64,000 bases of DNA from Fibrella forsythiae (GCF_017353175.1 NZ_JAFMYW010000012.1:186001-250000); one strand, 5' to 3'. Positions 43,082 through 52,789 are shown, counted from the stretch's first letter. Notes: generated by a model from the letters alone, not told the origin. Translations and numbers: made by a program.

Positions 43082-46000
43082 ATGTGTTCACATTTTACGC
43101 CTACAGCGCTGCCGGTTCTGCTCGTTTGTGCGTTACTCAGCGGCCCGCAACCTGCCAGTAGTCAGACGCTCGCCATGGCCCGGCAACAGCCCCGCTCAAC
43201 CGGCCTTGCCCCTGCCAACGTTACTTACCGCCTGGTGGATGTCTTGAACGATCTGAAGACCCGGTACCAGACCGATATTCTGTTTGAAGATAAAACCGTT
43301 GCCAACCTGACCGTTGCCGCCGACTTGCTGAGTGAGAGCAAGACCCTGGAGAATTCACTGAGCCGGTTATTGAAACCGTTCAACCTGCGTTACAAACAGG
43401 TAAAGACAGGTACGTGGGTGATTCTGTCGCGCAAAGCAATACCCGTTCCCAGCGAATCAAGGGCGGTTGTTGCGCCCCCGAGCGTACAGGCCGTTTCGGA
43501 AAACAATCAGGTCAACAATGTATCGGCTGCACCGGTAACCACGGTGATGGCGTCGGCACCCGAAGACATCTCGATCAGCGGCGTGGTTCGGGCGGCCGAT
43601 AATAACGAGCCACTGCCCGGTGTCAGTGTGGTGGTGAAGGGTACCAACCGGGGCACCGCCACCGACGCCAACGGTCGCTATCAGGTGAGTGTCCCCGAAC
43701 CATCGGCCGGTCAGGTGCTGGTGTTTTCCTATGTGGGTTATCTGGCCCAAGAGGCGACGGTGGGAAACCGGTCAGAAGTGAATATCGTGCTGAAAGAGGA
43801 TAGTCAGGCGTTGAATGAAGTGGTGGTGGTCGGTTACGGCACCGTTCGGAAGAGTGATCTGACCGGATCAGTGACGTCGCTCAAAGCACAGGACTTGACC
43901 CGTGGCACCAACATCAACCTGCAGCAAACGCTGATTGGTCGCTCGCCCGGGGTACAGATCTACCAGAAAAGCGGAGAGCCCGGCGCTACCATGAGCGTGC
44001 AGATCCGGGGTGTCACCTCGATTACGGGTAATAACGACCCGCTGTACGTGGTCGACGGGCTACCCGTCAACGATGCGGCAGCGATCGGGTCGGCCAGCGC
44101 GGGCGGCACTACCAGCAACCCCAATAACCGAACACCCCTCAATAGCCTTAATCCGTCTGACATTGAGTCGATTGAAATTTTAAAAGACGCGTCGGCCACG
44201 GCTATTTACGGGTCACGCGGTGCCAATGGCGTGGTGCTGATCACGACAAAACGGGGCAAAGATGGCAAGCTGCACGTGGAATACAACGGCACGTATGGCG
44301 TTCAGAAAGTCTCGAACACGCAGCGCTTTATGACCGGCGACGAGTACACCAACGTCATCAACTCCATCATTGATCTGGGAAAACTGAGTACACCTAAAGT
44401 AACGGGTACCAACGCCAACACCGACTGGCAGAGCCTGCTGCTCAGAAGCGCACCCATTCAATCGCATGACCTGTCGTTCAGCGGATCGGGCGGTAATACA
44501 AAATATTACATCTCGGTCGGGTACTTCGATCAGCAGGGGATCATGCTTAGCTCGGGAACGCGCCGGTACAACGCCCGCGTGAATCTGGAGAATGGTGTTG
44601 CCCAGAAATACAATGTCGGCATTAGCCTGACCACGTCCTACACCCGCGACAATTACAACGCGACGGGTCTGGGCCTGAACGACAACGCCAGCGCGCTGTA
44701 CATGGCCCAGAACTACGACCCCACCGCCCCACCGTATAACGCCGATGGGTCATACTACCGCTCGCCGCTGATGGCACCAATGGATAACCCGCTGGCTGTG
44801 ATCAACGGCCAATACGGCCTCGGCGATACGTACCGCACGTTTGGGAATATTTACGCCGAATATTTCCTGATACCATCGCTGTCGGCCAAGGTTCGGGTGG
44901 GCGTTGACCTGAACGACAACCAGCGCTTCTTCTGGATTGACCCCAGCACGCTGACCGGCCTGTCGTACAATGGTTTTGCCGACGTGCGCGATGGGAAACG
45001 GGGCTATTACCTGACGGAAGGCACATTGAATTTCAACAAGACGATCGGCGACCACCGGATTTCGGCCGTAGCCGGTACTACCTACGAACGTTATACATCG
45101 AGCGTACTGATCGCCAACTCACGTTCATTTGCCCTGCCTGATCTCACGTTCGATGCCCTGGGTACCGGCGACAACACGCTGAACGGTGTGGGCAGTGGCC
45201 GTCAGGAAAACATCCTCGTCTCCTTTCTGGGCCGGGTAAACTACGGCTACAAAGGTAAATACCTGCTGACCGGCTCAATTCGGGCAGACGGATCGGCCCG
45301 GTTTGGCCCGAACAAACGGTTCGGTTATTTTCCGTCGGCTGCGGTAGCCTGGCGTATTCACGACGAAGATTTCCTGAAAGACAACAACACACTGAGCGAC
45401 CTTAAATTCCGGGCCAGCTACGGCGTGACGGGCAACCAGCCAACGACCAACTACCTCTACTTCTCGACCTATTCGGCTGGCCGAAACGCGGTCTTCAACG
45501 AGAACAAAGTGAGTTCATTGCAACCCACCCGCAGCGCCAACCCCGACCTGCAATGGGAATCGGCTGTTCAGGCAGACATCGGCCTCGATTTCGGCTTCTT
45601 CAACTCGCGCCTGACGGGTAGCATTGACTACTACAACCGCAAAACGTCGAATTTGCTGTACGACATTCCGCAGCCGTCGAGCACGGGGTTTGGCAGCCGT
45701 ACCGAGAACGTGGGCAGCATGCGCAACACCGGTTTCGAGTTTGCGTTGAAAGGCGCGATCACGAGCAACAAGGCTGTGAAAGTCGACGCCGGATTCAACA
45801 TTACGACCCTTAAAAATCAGGTGTTGAGTCTGGGGAACGTAGCGCAGTCGATTGGGAACGGACCAGGCAGTATCGGTCAGGTCAGCATCCTGAAAACGGG
45901 CGAATCGATCGGTTCGTTTTACGGCTACATTGTGGATGGCGTGTGGCAAACGGGCGACGACTTCGGTAAGGCCCAAACGGGGGTACGTCCCGGCGATCTG

Positions 46001-46564
46001 AAATACCGCGACCTGGACGGCAACAACATCATCAACGCCAGCGACCGGGTCATCCTCGGCAAATCGCTGCCCGATTTCTACTACGGTTTCAATTCGAGCG
46101 TGGCGTTCAAGGGCCTGGTACTTGATATTTTCTTTGAAGGATCGAAAGGTGCCAAGATGCTGAACAGCAGCCTGGTCGATGCGTATTACCCGGTCGATTA
46201 CCGGCGCAATAAACTCGCCGTTCCGTATCTGAACCGCTGGACGCCGACCAACCCGACGAACGATTATCCGTCATTTCTGCCCAATGACGTGCAGGGGCAA
46301 CGCCAGGTCACGAACAAAACGGTTGAAGACGCCTCGTATCTGCGCCTACAGGCCATTCGGTTATCGTATAAGATTCCGATGCCTAAGAACAAGTATGTCA
46401 GCGGTGCTTCGGTATTCGTGAATGGCCAGAACCTGTACACATTCACGAAGTATAGCGGTTCAGACCCAGCCGCCAACGCCCTGGGCGACAACATCTTGCG
46501 GATCGACTACAACACCTATCCGCTCACCAGAACCTTCACGGGTGGTATCAACCTTCAGTTTTAA
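43082..46564 (+). CDS. SusC/RagA TonB-dependent receptor with STN domain
   Basis: 1160 residues, outer membrane. After the signal peptide, an STN (secretin/TonB short N-terminal) domain spans about 45-118 (YRLVDVLNDLKTRYQTDILF), then a carboxypeptidase-regulatory-like domain (ISGVVRAADNNEPLPGVSV, about 160-240), the TonB plug with the SusC signature DPLYVVDGLPVND near 320, and the 22-strand barrel ending in a C-terminal aromatic (NLQF). It imports glycan oligomers with the SusD partner encoded 41 bases downstream. The STN domain marks it as a signal-transducing receptor for the upstream sigma/FecR pair. Confidence 0.97.
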   Translation: MCSHFTPTALPVLLVCALLSGPQPASSQTLAMARQQPRSTGLAPANVTYRLVDVLNDLKTRYQTDILFEDKTVANLTVAADLLSESKTLENSLSRLLKPFNLRYKQVKTGTWVILSRKAIPVPSESRAVVAPPSVQAVSENNQVNNVSAAPVTTVMASAPEDISISGVVRAADNNEPLPGVSVVVKGTNRGTATDANGRYQVSVPEPSAGQVLVFSYVGYLAQEATVGNRSEVNIVLKEDSQALNEVVVVGYGTVRKSDLTGSVTSLKAQDLTRGTNINLQQTLIGRSPGVQIYQKSGEPGATMSVQIRGVTSITGNNDPLYVVDGLPVNDAAAIGSASAGGTTSNPNNRTPLNSLNPSDIESIEILKDASATAIYGSRGANGVVLITTKRGKDGKLHVEYNGTYGVQKVSNTQRFMTGDEYTNVINSIIDLGKLSTPKVTGTNANTDWQSLLLRSAPIQSHDLSFSGSGGNTKYYISVGYFDQQGIMLSSGTRRYNARVNLENGVAQKYNVGISLTTSYTRDNYNATGLGLNDNASALYMAQNYDPTAPPYNADGSYYRSPLMAPMDNPLAVINGQYGLGDTYRTFGNIYAEYFLIPSLSAKVRVGVDLNDNQRFFWIDPSTLTGLSYNGFADVRDGKRGYYLTEGTLNFNKTIGDHRISAVAGTTYERYTSSVLIANSRSFALPDLTFDALGTGDNTLNGVGSGRQENILVSFLGRVNYGYKGKYLLTGSIRADGSARFGPNKRFGYFPSAAVAWRIHDEDFLKDNNTLSDLKFRASYGVTGNQPTTNYLYFSTYSAGRNAVFNENKVSSLQPTRSANPDLQWESAVQADIGLDFGFFNSRLTGSIDYYNRKTSNLLYDIPQPSSTGFGSRTENVGSMRNTGFEFALKGAITSNKAVKVDAGFNITTLKNQVLSLGNVAQSIGNGPGSIGQVSILKTGESIGSFYGYIVDGVWQTGDDFGKAQTGVRPGDLKYRDLDGNNIINASDRVILGKSLPDFYYGFNSSVAFKGLVLDIFFEGSKGAKMLNSSLVDAYYPVDYRRNKLAVPYLNRWTPTNPTNDYPSFLPNDVQGQRQVTNKTVEDASYLRLQAIRLSYKIPMPKNKYVSGASVFVNGQNLYTFTKYSGSDPAANALGDNILRIDYNTYPLTRTFTGGINLQF

Positions 46565-46605
46565 GCCCAACGCGGAAAACAACGGGTACTAAACCTGTAT
46601 CTACC

Positions 46606-48069
46606 ATGAAAAAGACGCTATCTTATATCGCTTTCGCTTGTTTGCTGGTGACCCTCTCGTCGTGCGAATCAGCGCTGAATGTAACGCCCAAGTCGGAGTT
46701 TTCGCCCAGCAACGTACTCACCTCCGAAAGCGGCATCAAATCGCTGTTGTTCTCGGCCTACGCGCAGCAGCAAACCCAGTCGAACTCCCGCTACGTCATC
46801 AATGATTCGGAAGTCTCGACCGACATGGGTTTCAACACCGGCGGGGCCGAAAACGGGCAACTCATCACGCTCGTGAATTTCACCTGGGACCCATCCATAG
46901 GTACGTTCAACGACGATATGTGGACGCCCAACTACCGCGCCATCCGCGATGCCAATGGTGTGATCGAGAACATCGCCAACGTGAATACGTCGGAAACGAA
47001 CAAAAAACTGTTTAAGGCCGAAGCGCGGGTGATACGGGCGCAGGCCTACGCGATCCTGTACAATTTCTTTGGGCCCGTTCCACTCAGAACCTCGACCACA
47101 CAGGCCGGTGATCTGGCCCGGGCGTCAGACGCTGACCTGAAAACATTCATTGAAACGGAGATCACGCAATCTGTTGCCGACCTGCCCGATCCGGGTAAAG
47201 AAGAAGCCTTTGGCCGGTTCAACAAGGGCGTTGCCAATGGTATTCTGGCTAAGTTTTACCTGAACACGAAACAGTGGCAGAAAGCCGCCGATGCTGCCAA
47301 AGCCGTGATGGATCTCAATTACTATTCGTTGAATCCGAGCTTTGTCGACCTGTTCCGGGTCGAGAACGAAGGCGCGGCCAATCGCGAGATGATCCTGGTG
47401 TTGCAATGCCGCACCGAAGACCCATTCGGCAACTGGTATCAGGCGGGTGCCCTGCCACCAGCTTATAAGAGTAGTCCGCAGTTTCCAAACTACGTGTATA
47501 AATCGACCATGTCGAATTTCGCCACGCAATACCGGCTCCGCACGGCCTTCACCAGCACCTTTGCCCCTACCGACAAGCGGCTTCAGCTAATCCTGACCAG
47601 TTACATCAACAACAGCAACCAGACCGTTGATCTATCGACCGGCGACAATGCGCGTAGCTTTAAGTATTGGGACAACAACACAGTGGGGAACAACAGCGGC
47701 ACCGACGTACCTGTGATTCGCTACGCCGATATCCTGCTCACCCGCGCCGAAGCGCTGAACGAATTGAACGGCCCAACGACCGAGGCTTTCGCGCTCATCA
47801 ACCAGGTACGTACCCGGGCGGGCATTCCGAACCTGACCTTGACGGACACCGGCACGAAAGAGGCGTTCCGCACGGCTATTTTCCGCGAACGTGGCTGGGA
47901 ATTTGTCTCAGAGGGCAAGCGCCGCGAAGACCTGATTCGGCAGGGGACGTTCATCTCACTGGCGCAGGCGCGTGGCATCACTAATGCCAAACCAGAGCGC
48001 GTCCTGTTCCCGATTCCGCAGCCAGAGGTAGACGCCAACAGACTGATGGTTCAGAATCCGGGATATTGA
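46606..48069 (+). CDS. SusD/RagB family outer-membrane lipoprotein
   Basis: 487 residues. The lipobox LVTLSSC gives a lipidated Cys near residue 19. The tetratricopeptide-like N-terminal half (YRAIRDANGVIENIANV, EARVIRAQAYAILYNFFGPVPL) and the conserved C-terminal part (PVIRYADILLTRAEALNEL, FRERGWEFVSEGKRREDLIRQG, ILFPIPQ-like end) are typical. It forms the lid over the SusC barrel and binds the glycan. It is followed by a long inverted repeat before the next gene. Confidence 0.96.
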   Translation: MKKTLSYIAFACLLVTLSSCESALNVTPKSEFSPSNVLTSESGIKSLLFSAYAQQQTQSNSRYVINDSEVSTDMGFNTGGAENGQLITLVNFTWDPSIGTFNDDMWTPNYRAIRDANGVIENIANVNTSETNKKLFKAEARVIRAQAYAILYNFFGPVPLRTSTTQAGDLARASDADLKTFIETEITQSVADLPDPGKEEAFGRFNKGVANGILAKFYLNTKQWQKAADAAKAVMDLNYYSLNPSFVDLFRVENEGAANREMILVLQCRTEDPFGNWYQAGALPPAYKSSPQFPNYVYKSTMSNFATQYRLRTAFTSTFAPTDKRLQLILTSYINNSNQTVDLSTGDNARSFKYWDNNTVGNNSGTDVPVIRYADILLTRAEALNELNGPTTEAFALINQVRTRAGIPNLTLTDTGTKEAFRTAIFRERGWEFVSEGKRREDLIRQGTFISLAQARGITNAKPERVLFPIPQPEVDANRLMVQNPGY

Positions 48070-48135
48070 GGGTGGAGTTGTGCTTTGTCAGTAAGTAGTA
48101 TTGGCTGGTTGATTAGTTAACTGGTTAACTAGTTA

Positions 48136-48298
48136 GGTACGTCGTCGCTTGCCTATGGCGAGTAACCTTTATCGATAGGGCCTCTGGCCCGGTGGTGGCT
48201 ACTGAAACGGTTTTTTAGCTAATGGCTGGTACTGCGAACCACCGGGCCAGAGGCCCTCTAGCTAGGAGTCGCTCGCCACAAGCAAGCGACAACGTACC
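48136..48298. repeat. Long inverted repeat (about 60-base arms) between SusD and GH5-like genes
   Basis: The segments 48136-48196 and 48239-48298 are imperfect reverse complements. The best parts are GGCCTCTGGCCCGGTGGT with its complement and CGTCGCTTGC with its complement. Similarity continues weakly outside, where both flanks contain runs like TTAACTGGTTAACTAG. It would separate transcription of the SusCD pair from the hydrolase genes. Confidence 0.85.
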
Positions 48299-48356
48299 CA
48301 GCTAACCAGTCAACCAATGAACCACTCAACCAATTAACCCCTTTACCAATCAATTC

Positions 48357-49415
48357 ATGAAAAAAGTACTGATCGTATGTATTGGCCTGTTACTCACAGC
48401 CACTGGCCTGAATGCCCAATCCAGATGGACGCCTGAAAAGGCCAATGACTGGTATAAAAAGACGGGTTGGGTCAGTGGCAGTAATTTCCAGCCCAGCACC
48501 GCCATTAACCAGCTCGAAATGTTCCAGACCGCCACGTTCGATCCGCAAACGATTGATCGTGAGCTGGGTTGGGCCGAAGGGCTGGGTATGAACGCCATGC
48601 GCGTATACCTCCACCACATCGCCTGGACATCAGACAAAGCGGGATTCAAAAAAAATCTGGATCAGTACCTCCAGATTGCCAATAAACACGGCATCAAATC
48701 AATCCTGGTGTTCTTCGACGATTGCTGGAACGACGAATATCACCCCGGTAAACAGCCTGCCCCGAAACCCGGCGTACACAATAGCGGCTGGTTGCGCGAC
48801 CCCGGCACCATGATCCTGAACAAGCCCGACAGCCTGCCGATGCTGGAAGCCTACGTGAAAGATGTGATGACGACCTTTAAAAACGACAACCGCATTCTGC
48901 TGTGGGACCTCTATAACGAGCCGGGCAACAATGGCTACACCAGCAAAAGCCTGCCCCTGTTGAAGGCCGTGTTTGGCTGGGCCCGCGCCGTGAACCCATC
49001 GCAGCCCATCAGCGCCGGTCTGTGGAACTGGGGTCCCCGCTTTACCGAACTGAATGCCTTTCAACTGGAGAACTCAGACGTGATCACGTACCATCAATAC
49101 GGCTACATCGATAAACACGCTGATCGAATCAACGACCTGAAACAGACTGGTCGACCGCTGATCTGCACCGAGTACATGGCGCGCCGGAACGGGAGCCTGT
49201 TCCAGACCATTATGCCGTTATTGAAGCGCGAAAATATTGGTGCCATCAACTGGGGATTCGTGGCGGGCAAGACCAACACGATCTTCGCCTGGGACACGCC
49301 TATCCCAAGCGGAAAAGAGCCTGAACTGTGGTTCCACGATATCTTCCGACCAGATGGCACGCCGTTTAGCGCCGACGAGATCAAGACAATCAAAGCCGTA
49401 ACCGGCAAGAAGTAA
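48357..49415 (+). CDS. Secreted GH5-like glycoside hydrolase
   Basis: 352 residues with a signal peptide (KKVLIVCIGLLLTATGLNAQ). A TIM barrel of clan GH-A: GMNAMRVYLHHIAW, GIKSILVFFDDCWN, LLWDLYNEPGNNG near residue 182 with the acid/base Glu, VITYHQYGY, and PLICTEYMARRNGS near 265 with the likely nucleophile Glu. Proteins of this type in Bacteroidota are annotated as cellulase-family or 1,4-beta-xylanase; the precise substrate is not evident. It is part of the SusCD locus and precedes a sulfatase gene. Confidence 0.87.
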   Translation: MKKVLIVCIGLLLTATGLNAQSRWTPEKANDWYKKTGWVSGSNFQPSTAINQLEMFQTATFDPQTIDRELGWAEGLGMNAMRVYLHHIAWTSDKAGFKKNLDQYLQIANKHGIKSILVFFDDCWNDEYHPGKQPAPKPGVHNSGWLRDPGTMILNKPDSLPMLEAYVKDVMTTFKNDNRILLWDLYNEPGNNGYTSKSLPLLKAVFGWARAVNPSQPISAGLWNWGPRFTELNAFQLENSDVITYHQYGYIDKHADRINDLKQTGRPLICTEYMARRNGSLFQTIMPLLKRENIGAINWGFVAGKTNTIFAWDTPIPSGKEPELWFHDIFRPDGTPFSADEIKTIKAVTGKK

Positions 49416-49417
49416 TC

Positions 49418-49523
49418 TTTTTTTGTCATCCCGAGGTACGAAGGATCGTGGCGTCCCTTCTGATAGCGCCTGGCACTTTTGACAGGAACGCCACGATCCC
49501 TCATGCTTCGGGATGACAAAAAA
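49418..49523. repeat. Long inverted repeat between GH5-like and sulfatase genes
   Basis: Arms of about 35 bases (49418-49454 and 49488-49523): TTTTTTGTCATCCCGA with its complement, and GGATCGTGGCGT with its complement, with several mismatches between them. A T-run and an A-run lie at the outer ends, so it can act as an intrinsic terminator on either strand. It resembles palindromic units seen in many Bacteroidota. Confidence 0.85.
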
Positions 49524-49549
49524 TATCATTCACGTTAGTACAAATCGTT

Positions 49550-51268
49550 ATGAAAAAGTGGCTCATTGGCCTTTCAGTAGGCGTAACTGCCCTCTCTTCC
49601 GTTCTGCTCTTCAGCGGCTTCGGTAAAAAGAAAGTGGACATCTCATCGCCTGAAGCGGCCCAGCGACCAAACATCATTGTCATCCTGGCCGACGATCTGG
49701 GTTTCTCCGACATTGGTTGCTACGGTAGTGAAATTCACACGCCGAACCTCGATTATCTGGCCAACAATGGCATTCGCTACACCCAGTTTTACAACACATC
49801 GCGCTGTTGCCCAACCCGGGCGGCCTTGCTCACCGGTCTGTACAATCACCAGGCGGGTATCGGCAAAATGACCGAAGATGACAATACAGCCGGGTATCGT
49901 GGCCACATAACCGACAACGCCGTTACGCTGGCCGAAGTGCTGAAAACGGCAGGCTACCAGACAGCCATGACGGGTAAGTGGCACGTCTCGAACACGTTTG
50001 TTCAGAAGAATCCGCAGGAGCAGATGGCCTGGCTGACCCACAAAAAAGAGGGCGGTGATTTCTCCCCACTCGATCAGTACCCGACCAGTCGGGGATTCGA
50101 CCGGTATTTCGGCAACATCTGGGGCGTAGTCGATTTCTTCGACCCGTTTAGCCTGGTAAGTGGTACCAAACCGGTGCAGAACGTCCCCAAAAACTATTAC
50201 CATACCGACGCCATCAGCGACACGACGGTAGCCTATATCAAATCGTTCGCCAAATCGTCGGCACCCTTCTTCATGTACGTGGCTGAAACCGCGCCGCACT
50301 GGCCCTTACATGCGTTACCCGAGGATATTGCCAAATACAAAGACACCTACAAAGGTGGCTGGGATGCTATCCGGAAAACTCGCTATCAGAAGATGGTTAA
50401 ACTGGGCTTGATCGATCCGGCAAAAACCAAACTCTCTGATCGCTGGAGTAATGACCTGAGCTGGGAAGCCAACCCCGACAAGGAATGGGATACCCGCGCC
50501 ATGGCCGTTCACGCCGCCATGATCGACCGGATGGATCAGGGCATCGGCAAGATGATCAAAGCCCTCCGCGAAACTGGTCAGCTCGACAACACGCTCATCC
50601 TATTTCTGTCAGACAACGGCGCTAGCCCGGAAAGCTCGGCTGGCTACGGCCCCGGCTTCGACCGCCCCGGCGAAACCCGCGACGGTCGCAAGATCGTCTA
50701 CGACCTGAAAAAAGAAGTGATGCCCGGCCCACAAACCACGTTCGCCTCGATTGGACAGCGGTGGGCCAATGTGGCCAATACCCCCTACCAGTACTGGAAA
50801 GCGGAGTCGTATGAAGGTGGCACCCACACGCCCCTGGTGGCATTCTGGCCTAAAGGCATTACGGCCAAGAAAGGCAGCTACAGCCATCAGGTTGGCCACG
50901 TCATGGATTTCATGCGTACGTTCGTCGAACTGACCGGAGCAACGTACCCAACTACGTACAAAGGGCACGCCATTACCCCAACCACTGGCGTCAGCCTGGC
51001 CCCGTCATTTGCCGGAAAGAAAATAGCCGGTCACGAAACGATCTTTAACGAGCATTTCGGTGCGCGCTACGCCCGCTCAGGTGATTGGAAACTGGTTTCG
51101 GCAAGCAAAGACACTACCTGGCATCTGTTCAACCTGGCGTCCGACAAATCGGAAACGCAGGACGTAGCCGCTCAAAACCCGGATAAAGTGCGCCAGTTGA
51201 GCGGGCTTTGGCGGCAGTGGGCCACTACGCATCAGGTGCTGCCCAAACCCCAGCCGAAGCGGAATTAG
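49550..51268 (+). CDS. Secreted arylsulfatase (formylglycine-dependent, S1 family)
   Basis: 572 residues with an N-terminal signal sequence. The sulfatase signature is TSRCCPTRAALLTG near residue 85, where the first Cys after Arg must be converted to formylglycine. Metal and sulfate ligands are visible in ILADDLGFSDIG, TGKWHVS, HWPLHALP and FLSDNGASPE. The closing strands (GDWKLVSASKDTTWHLFNLASD) are typical of S1 arylsulfatases. It removes sulfate esters from glycans or other compounds in the periplasm. The gene for a formylglycine-generating enzyme follows, and together with SusCD they point to a sulfated polysaccharide. Confidence 0.94.
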   Translation: MKKWLIGLSVGVTALSSVLLFSGFGKKKVDISSPEAAQRPNIIVILADDLGFSDIGCYGSEIHTPNLDYLANNGIRYTQFYNTSRCCPTRAALLTGLYNHQAGIGKMTEDDNTAGYRGHITDNAVTLAEVLKTAGYQTAMTGKWHVSNTFVQKNPQEQMAWLTHKKEGGDFSPLDQYPTSRGFDRYFGNIWGVVDFFDPFSLVSGTKPVQNVPKNYYHTDAISDTTVAYIKSFAKSSAPFFMYVAETAPHWPLHALPEDIAKYKDTYKGGWDAIRKTRYQKMVKLGLIDPAKTKLSDRWSNDLSWEANPDKEWDTRAMAVHAAMIDRMDQGIGKMIKALRETGQLDNTLILFLSDNGASPESSAGYGPGFDRPGETRDGRKIVYDLKKEVMPGPQTTFASIGQRWANVANTPYQYWKAESYEGGTHTPLVAFWPKGITAKKGSYSHQVGHVMDFMRTFVELTGATYPTTYKGHAITPTTGVSLAPSFAGKKIAGHETIFNEHFGARYARSGDWKLVSASKDTTWHLFNLASDKSETQDVAAQNPDKVRQLSGLWRQWATTHQVLPKPQPKRN

Positions 51269-51342
51269 CGAGTTATTTTTGTGTGGTTTCGCGGGTTCTT
51301 ACTCCACACGCCAGGGCTTATAAAAAGTGAAGCGGAATGTTG

Positions 51343-51514
51343 TCGGCCCATCGGGCCACAACATTGGTAGACAATACAACAGCCCACCAACCGAACGTCC
51401 CGTCAGGGAAACAACATTGGTACCTGGCTAAAACCGATGTTTTGTCCCTGACGGGACGTAACTTATCGGCGGCACCACACCGTTTCCTACCAATGCTGTG
51501 GCCCGATGGGCCGA
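51343..51514. repeat. Two nested inverted repeats
   Basis: Outer arms 51343-51370 and 51487-51514 (28 bases, nearly perfect) enclose inner arms 51395-51421 and 51433-51459 (27 bases, few mismatches). Both pairs contain the same kind of core: an inverted GGCCCATCGGGCC and a CGTCCCGTCAGGG unit, each followed by ACAACATTGGT or its relative ACCGATGTTTT. This looks like two palindromic repeat units inserted one within the other. Confidence 0.85.
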
Positions 51515-51594
51515 TCCAGTTTTCATAAGAAAGACTTCCTTCGTACACGAAAGCAACCAGCAACGTACCTGAAAAGTAAGTGAACGAATTCAGG

Positions 51595-51602
51595 TATCTT
51601 TG
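51595..51602 (+). promoter_or_regulatory. Candidate -7 element for the formylglycine-generating enzyme gene
   Basis: TATCTTTG fits the TAnnTTTG consensus and lies 30 bases before the ATG at 51632. No good -33 TTTG is visible. Confidence 0.45.
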
Positions 51603-51631
51603 ACTATCAAAACCAGTTCATTCAGGTACGT

Positions 51632-52789
51632 ATGTTCAGTCGACTAGTCAGTCGGGCAAGTCTTGGGGTAGCAGTTCTGGTAGGGCTTGCCGCTTGTCAG
51701 CAAAACAGGTCAGACAACGCACAATCAAGCGCTACTGCGGTTTCCTCCGGCTCAACAATCGCCGATACCGCCATTACCAGTTGCCATGCCAGCCTGCCAG
51801 CCCGAATGGCGTCGGGTACGTCGGCACAGACGTTGACGGCAGGCCATTCTGCCGACCACAAGGGCATGGTCGCCATTCCCGCAGGTACGTTTCAGATGGG
51901 TGCAGATAATGACCAGGCACGGCCCGACGAATACCCGAAACACACGGTTTGCCTCGATGGCTTCTGGATGGATGCCGGAGAGGTAACCAACGCGGAATTT
52001 GCCCGGTTTGTGAAAGCCACCGGCTACATAACCACCGCCGAACGCAAACCCGATTGGGAAGAGATGCGCAAGCAACTACCACCCGGCACCCCAAAACCCG
52101 CTGATGACTTGCTGGTAGCCAGTTCGCTGGTCTTCACGATGCCCGATCAGGCCGTTTCGCTCAGCGATTATAGCCAGTGGTGGAAATGGGTGGCCGGAGC
52201 CGACTGGCGACATCCCGAAGGTCCCGGCAGTTCCATTGCAGGCAAAGACAATTACCCCGTTGTGCAGGTATCCTGGGACGATGCGCAGGCCTATGCCAAG
52301 TGGGCAGGCAAGCGACTACCAACCGAAGCCGAATGGGAATGGGCCGCGCGTGGAGGCCTAAAACAGGCCATCTATCCCTGGGGCGACGAACCTGTTGACG
52401 CCGGGAAGCCTAAAGCCAATAGCTGGCAGGGGACGTTCCCGAACAGGAATACCAAACGCGACGGATTCAACTGGACAGCCCCCGTAAAGTCGTTCACGCC
52501 AAATGGCTACGGCCTTTACGATATGGCCGGTAATGTCTGGGAATGGTGCAGTGATTTCTACCGCCCCGATTATTATGAGACGCAGGCCAGAGCCGGCGTT
52601 GTTAAAAACCCGACCGGCCCCCTGCAAAGCTTCGATCCCGACGAACCCACTGTGCCGAAACGGGTACAACGCGGCGGCTCGTTCCTTTGCAACGATTCGT
52701 ATTGCAGCAGCTATCGTTCAGCCGCCCGCATGAAATCCAGCCCTGATACCGGCCTTTCCCATACCGGCTTCCGCTGCGTCATGGACTGA
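51632..52789 (+). CDS. Formylglycine-generating enzyme, lipoprotein form
   Basis: 385 residues. A lipobox (VGLAAC near residue 22) anchors it in the periplasm. The FGE-sulfatase domain covers about 75-383: IPAGTFQMGADND, HTVCLDGFWMDAGEVTNAEFARF, PVVQVSWDDAQAYAKWAGKRLPTEAEWEWAARGG in pieces, and GYGLYDMAGNVWEWCSDFY. The C-terminal RGGSFLCNDSYCSSYR keeps both copper-binding redox cysteines, spaced CxxxxC as in active enzymes, so this should be a true maturase and not one of the many inactive relatives. It converts the active-site Cys of the sulfatase encoded just upstream to formylglycine, using oxygen. Confidence 0.92.
   Translation: MFSRLVSRASLGVAVLVGLAACQQNRSDNAQSSATAVSSGSTIADTAITSCHASLPARMASGTSAQTLTAGHSADHKGMVAIPAGTFQMGADNDQARPDEYPKHTVCLDGFWMDAGEVTNAEFARFVKATGYITTAERKPDWEEMRKQLPPGTPKPADDLLVASSLVFTMPDQAVSLSDYSQWWKWVAGADWRHPEGPGSSIAGKDNYPVVQVSWDDAQAYAKWAGKRLPTEAEWEWAARGGLKQAIYPWGDEPVDAGKPKANSWQGTFPNRNTKRDGFNWTAPVKSFTPNGYGLYDMAGNVWEWCSDFYRPDYYETQARAGVVKNPTGPLQSFDPDEPTVPKRVQRGGSFLCNDSYCSSYRSAARMKSSPDTGLSHTGFRCVMD

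Larger units (their letters stand above)
51269..51631. other. Gap between the sulfatase and the formylglycine-generating enzyme genes
   Basis: About 360 bases without a gene. It is filled by a two-level inverted repeat (51343-51514) and ends with a TAnnTTTG promoter box at 51595. The maturase is therefore probably transcribed from its own promoter. Confidence 0.7.

Noticed and set aside
49469-49482. Sigma-54 -24/-12 promoter (TGGCAC-like)
   Set aside because: The match lies in the loop of an intergenic palindrome, and the -12 TTGC part is missing.
43082-52789. Anaerobic sulfatase maturase (radical SAM) as the partner of the sulfatase
   Set aside because: No CxxxCxxC radical-SAM gene is present in the window; the adjacent FGE with CxxxxC explains maturation.
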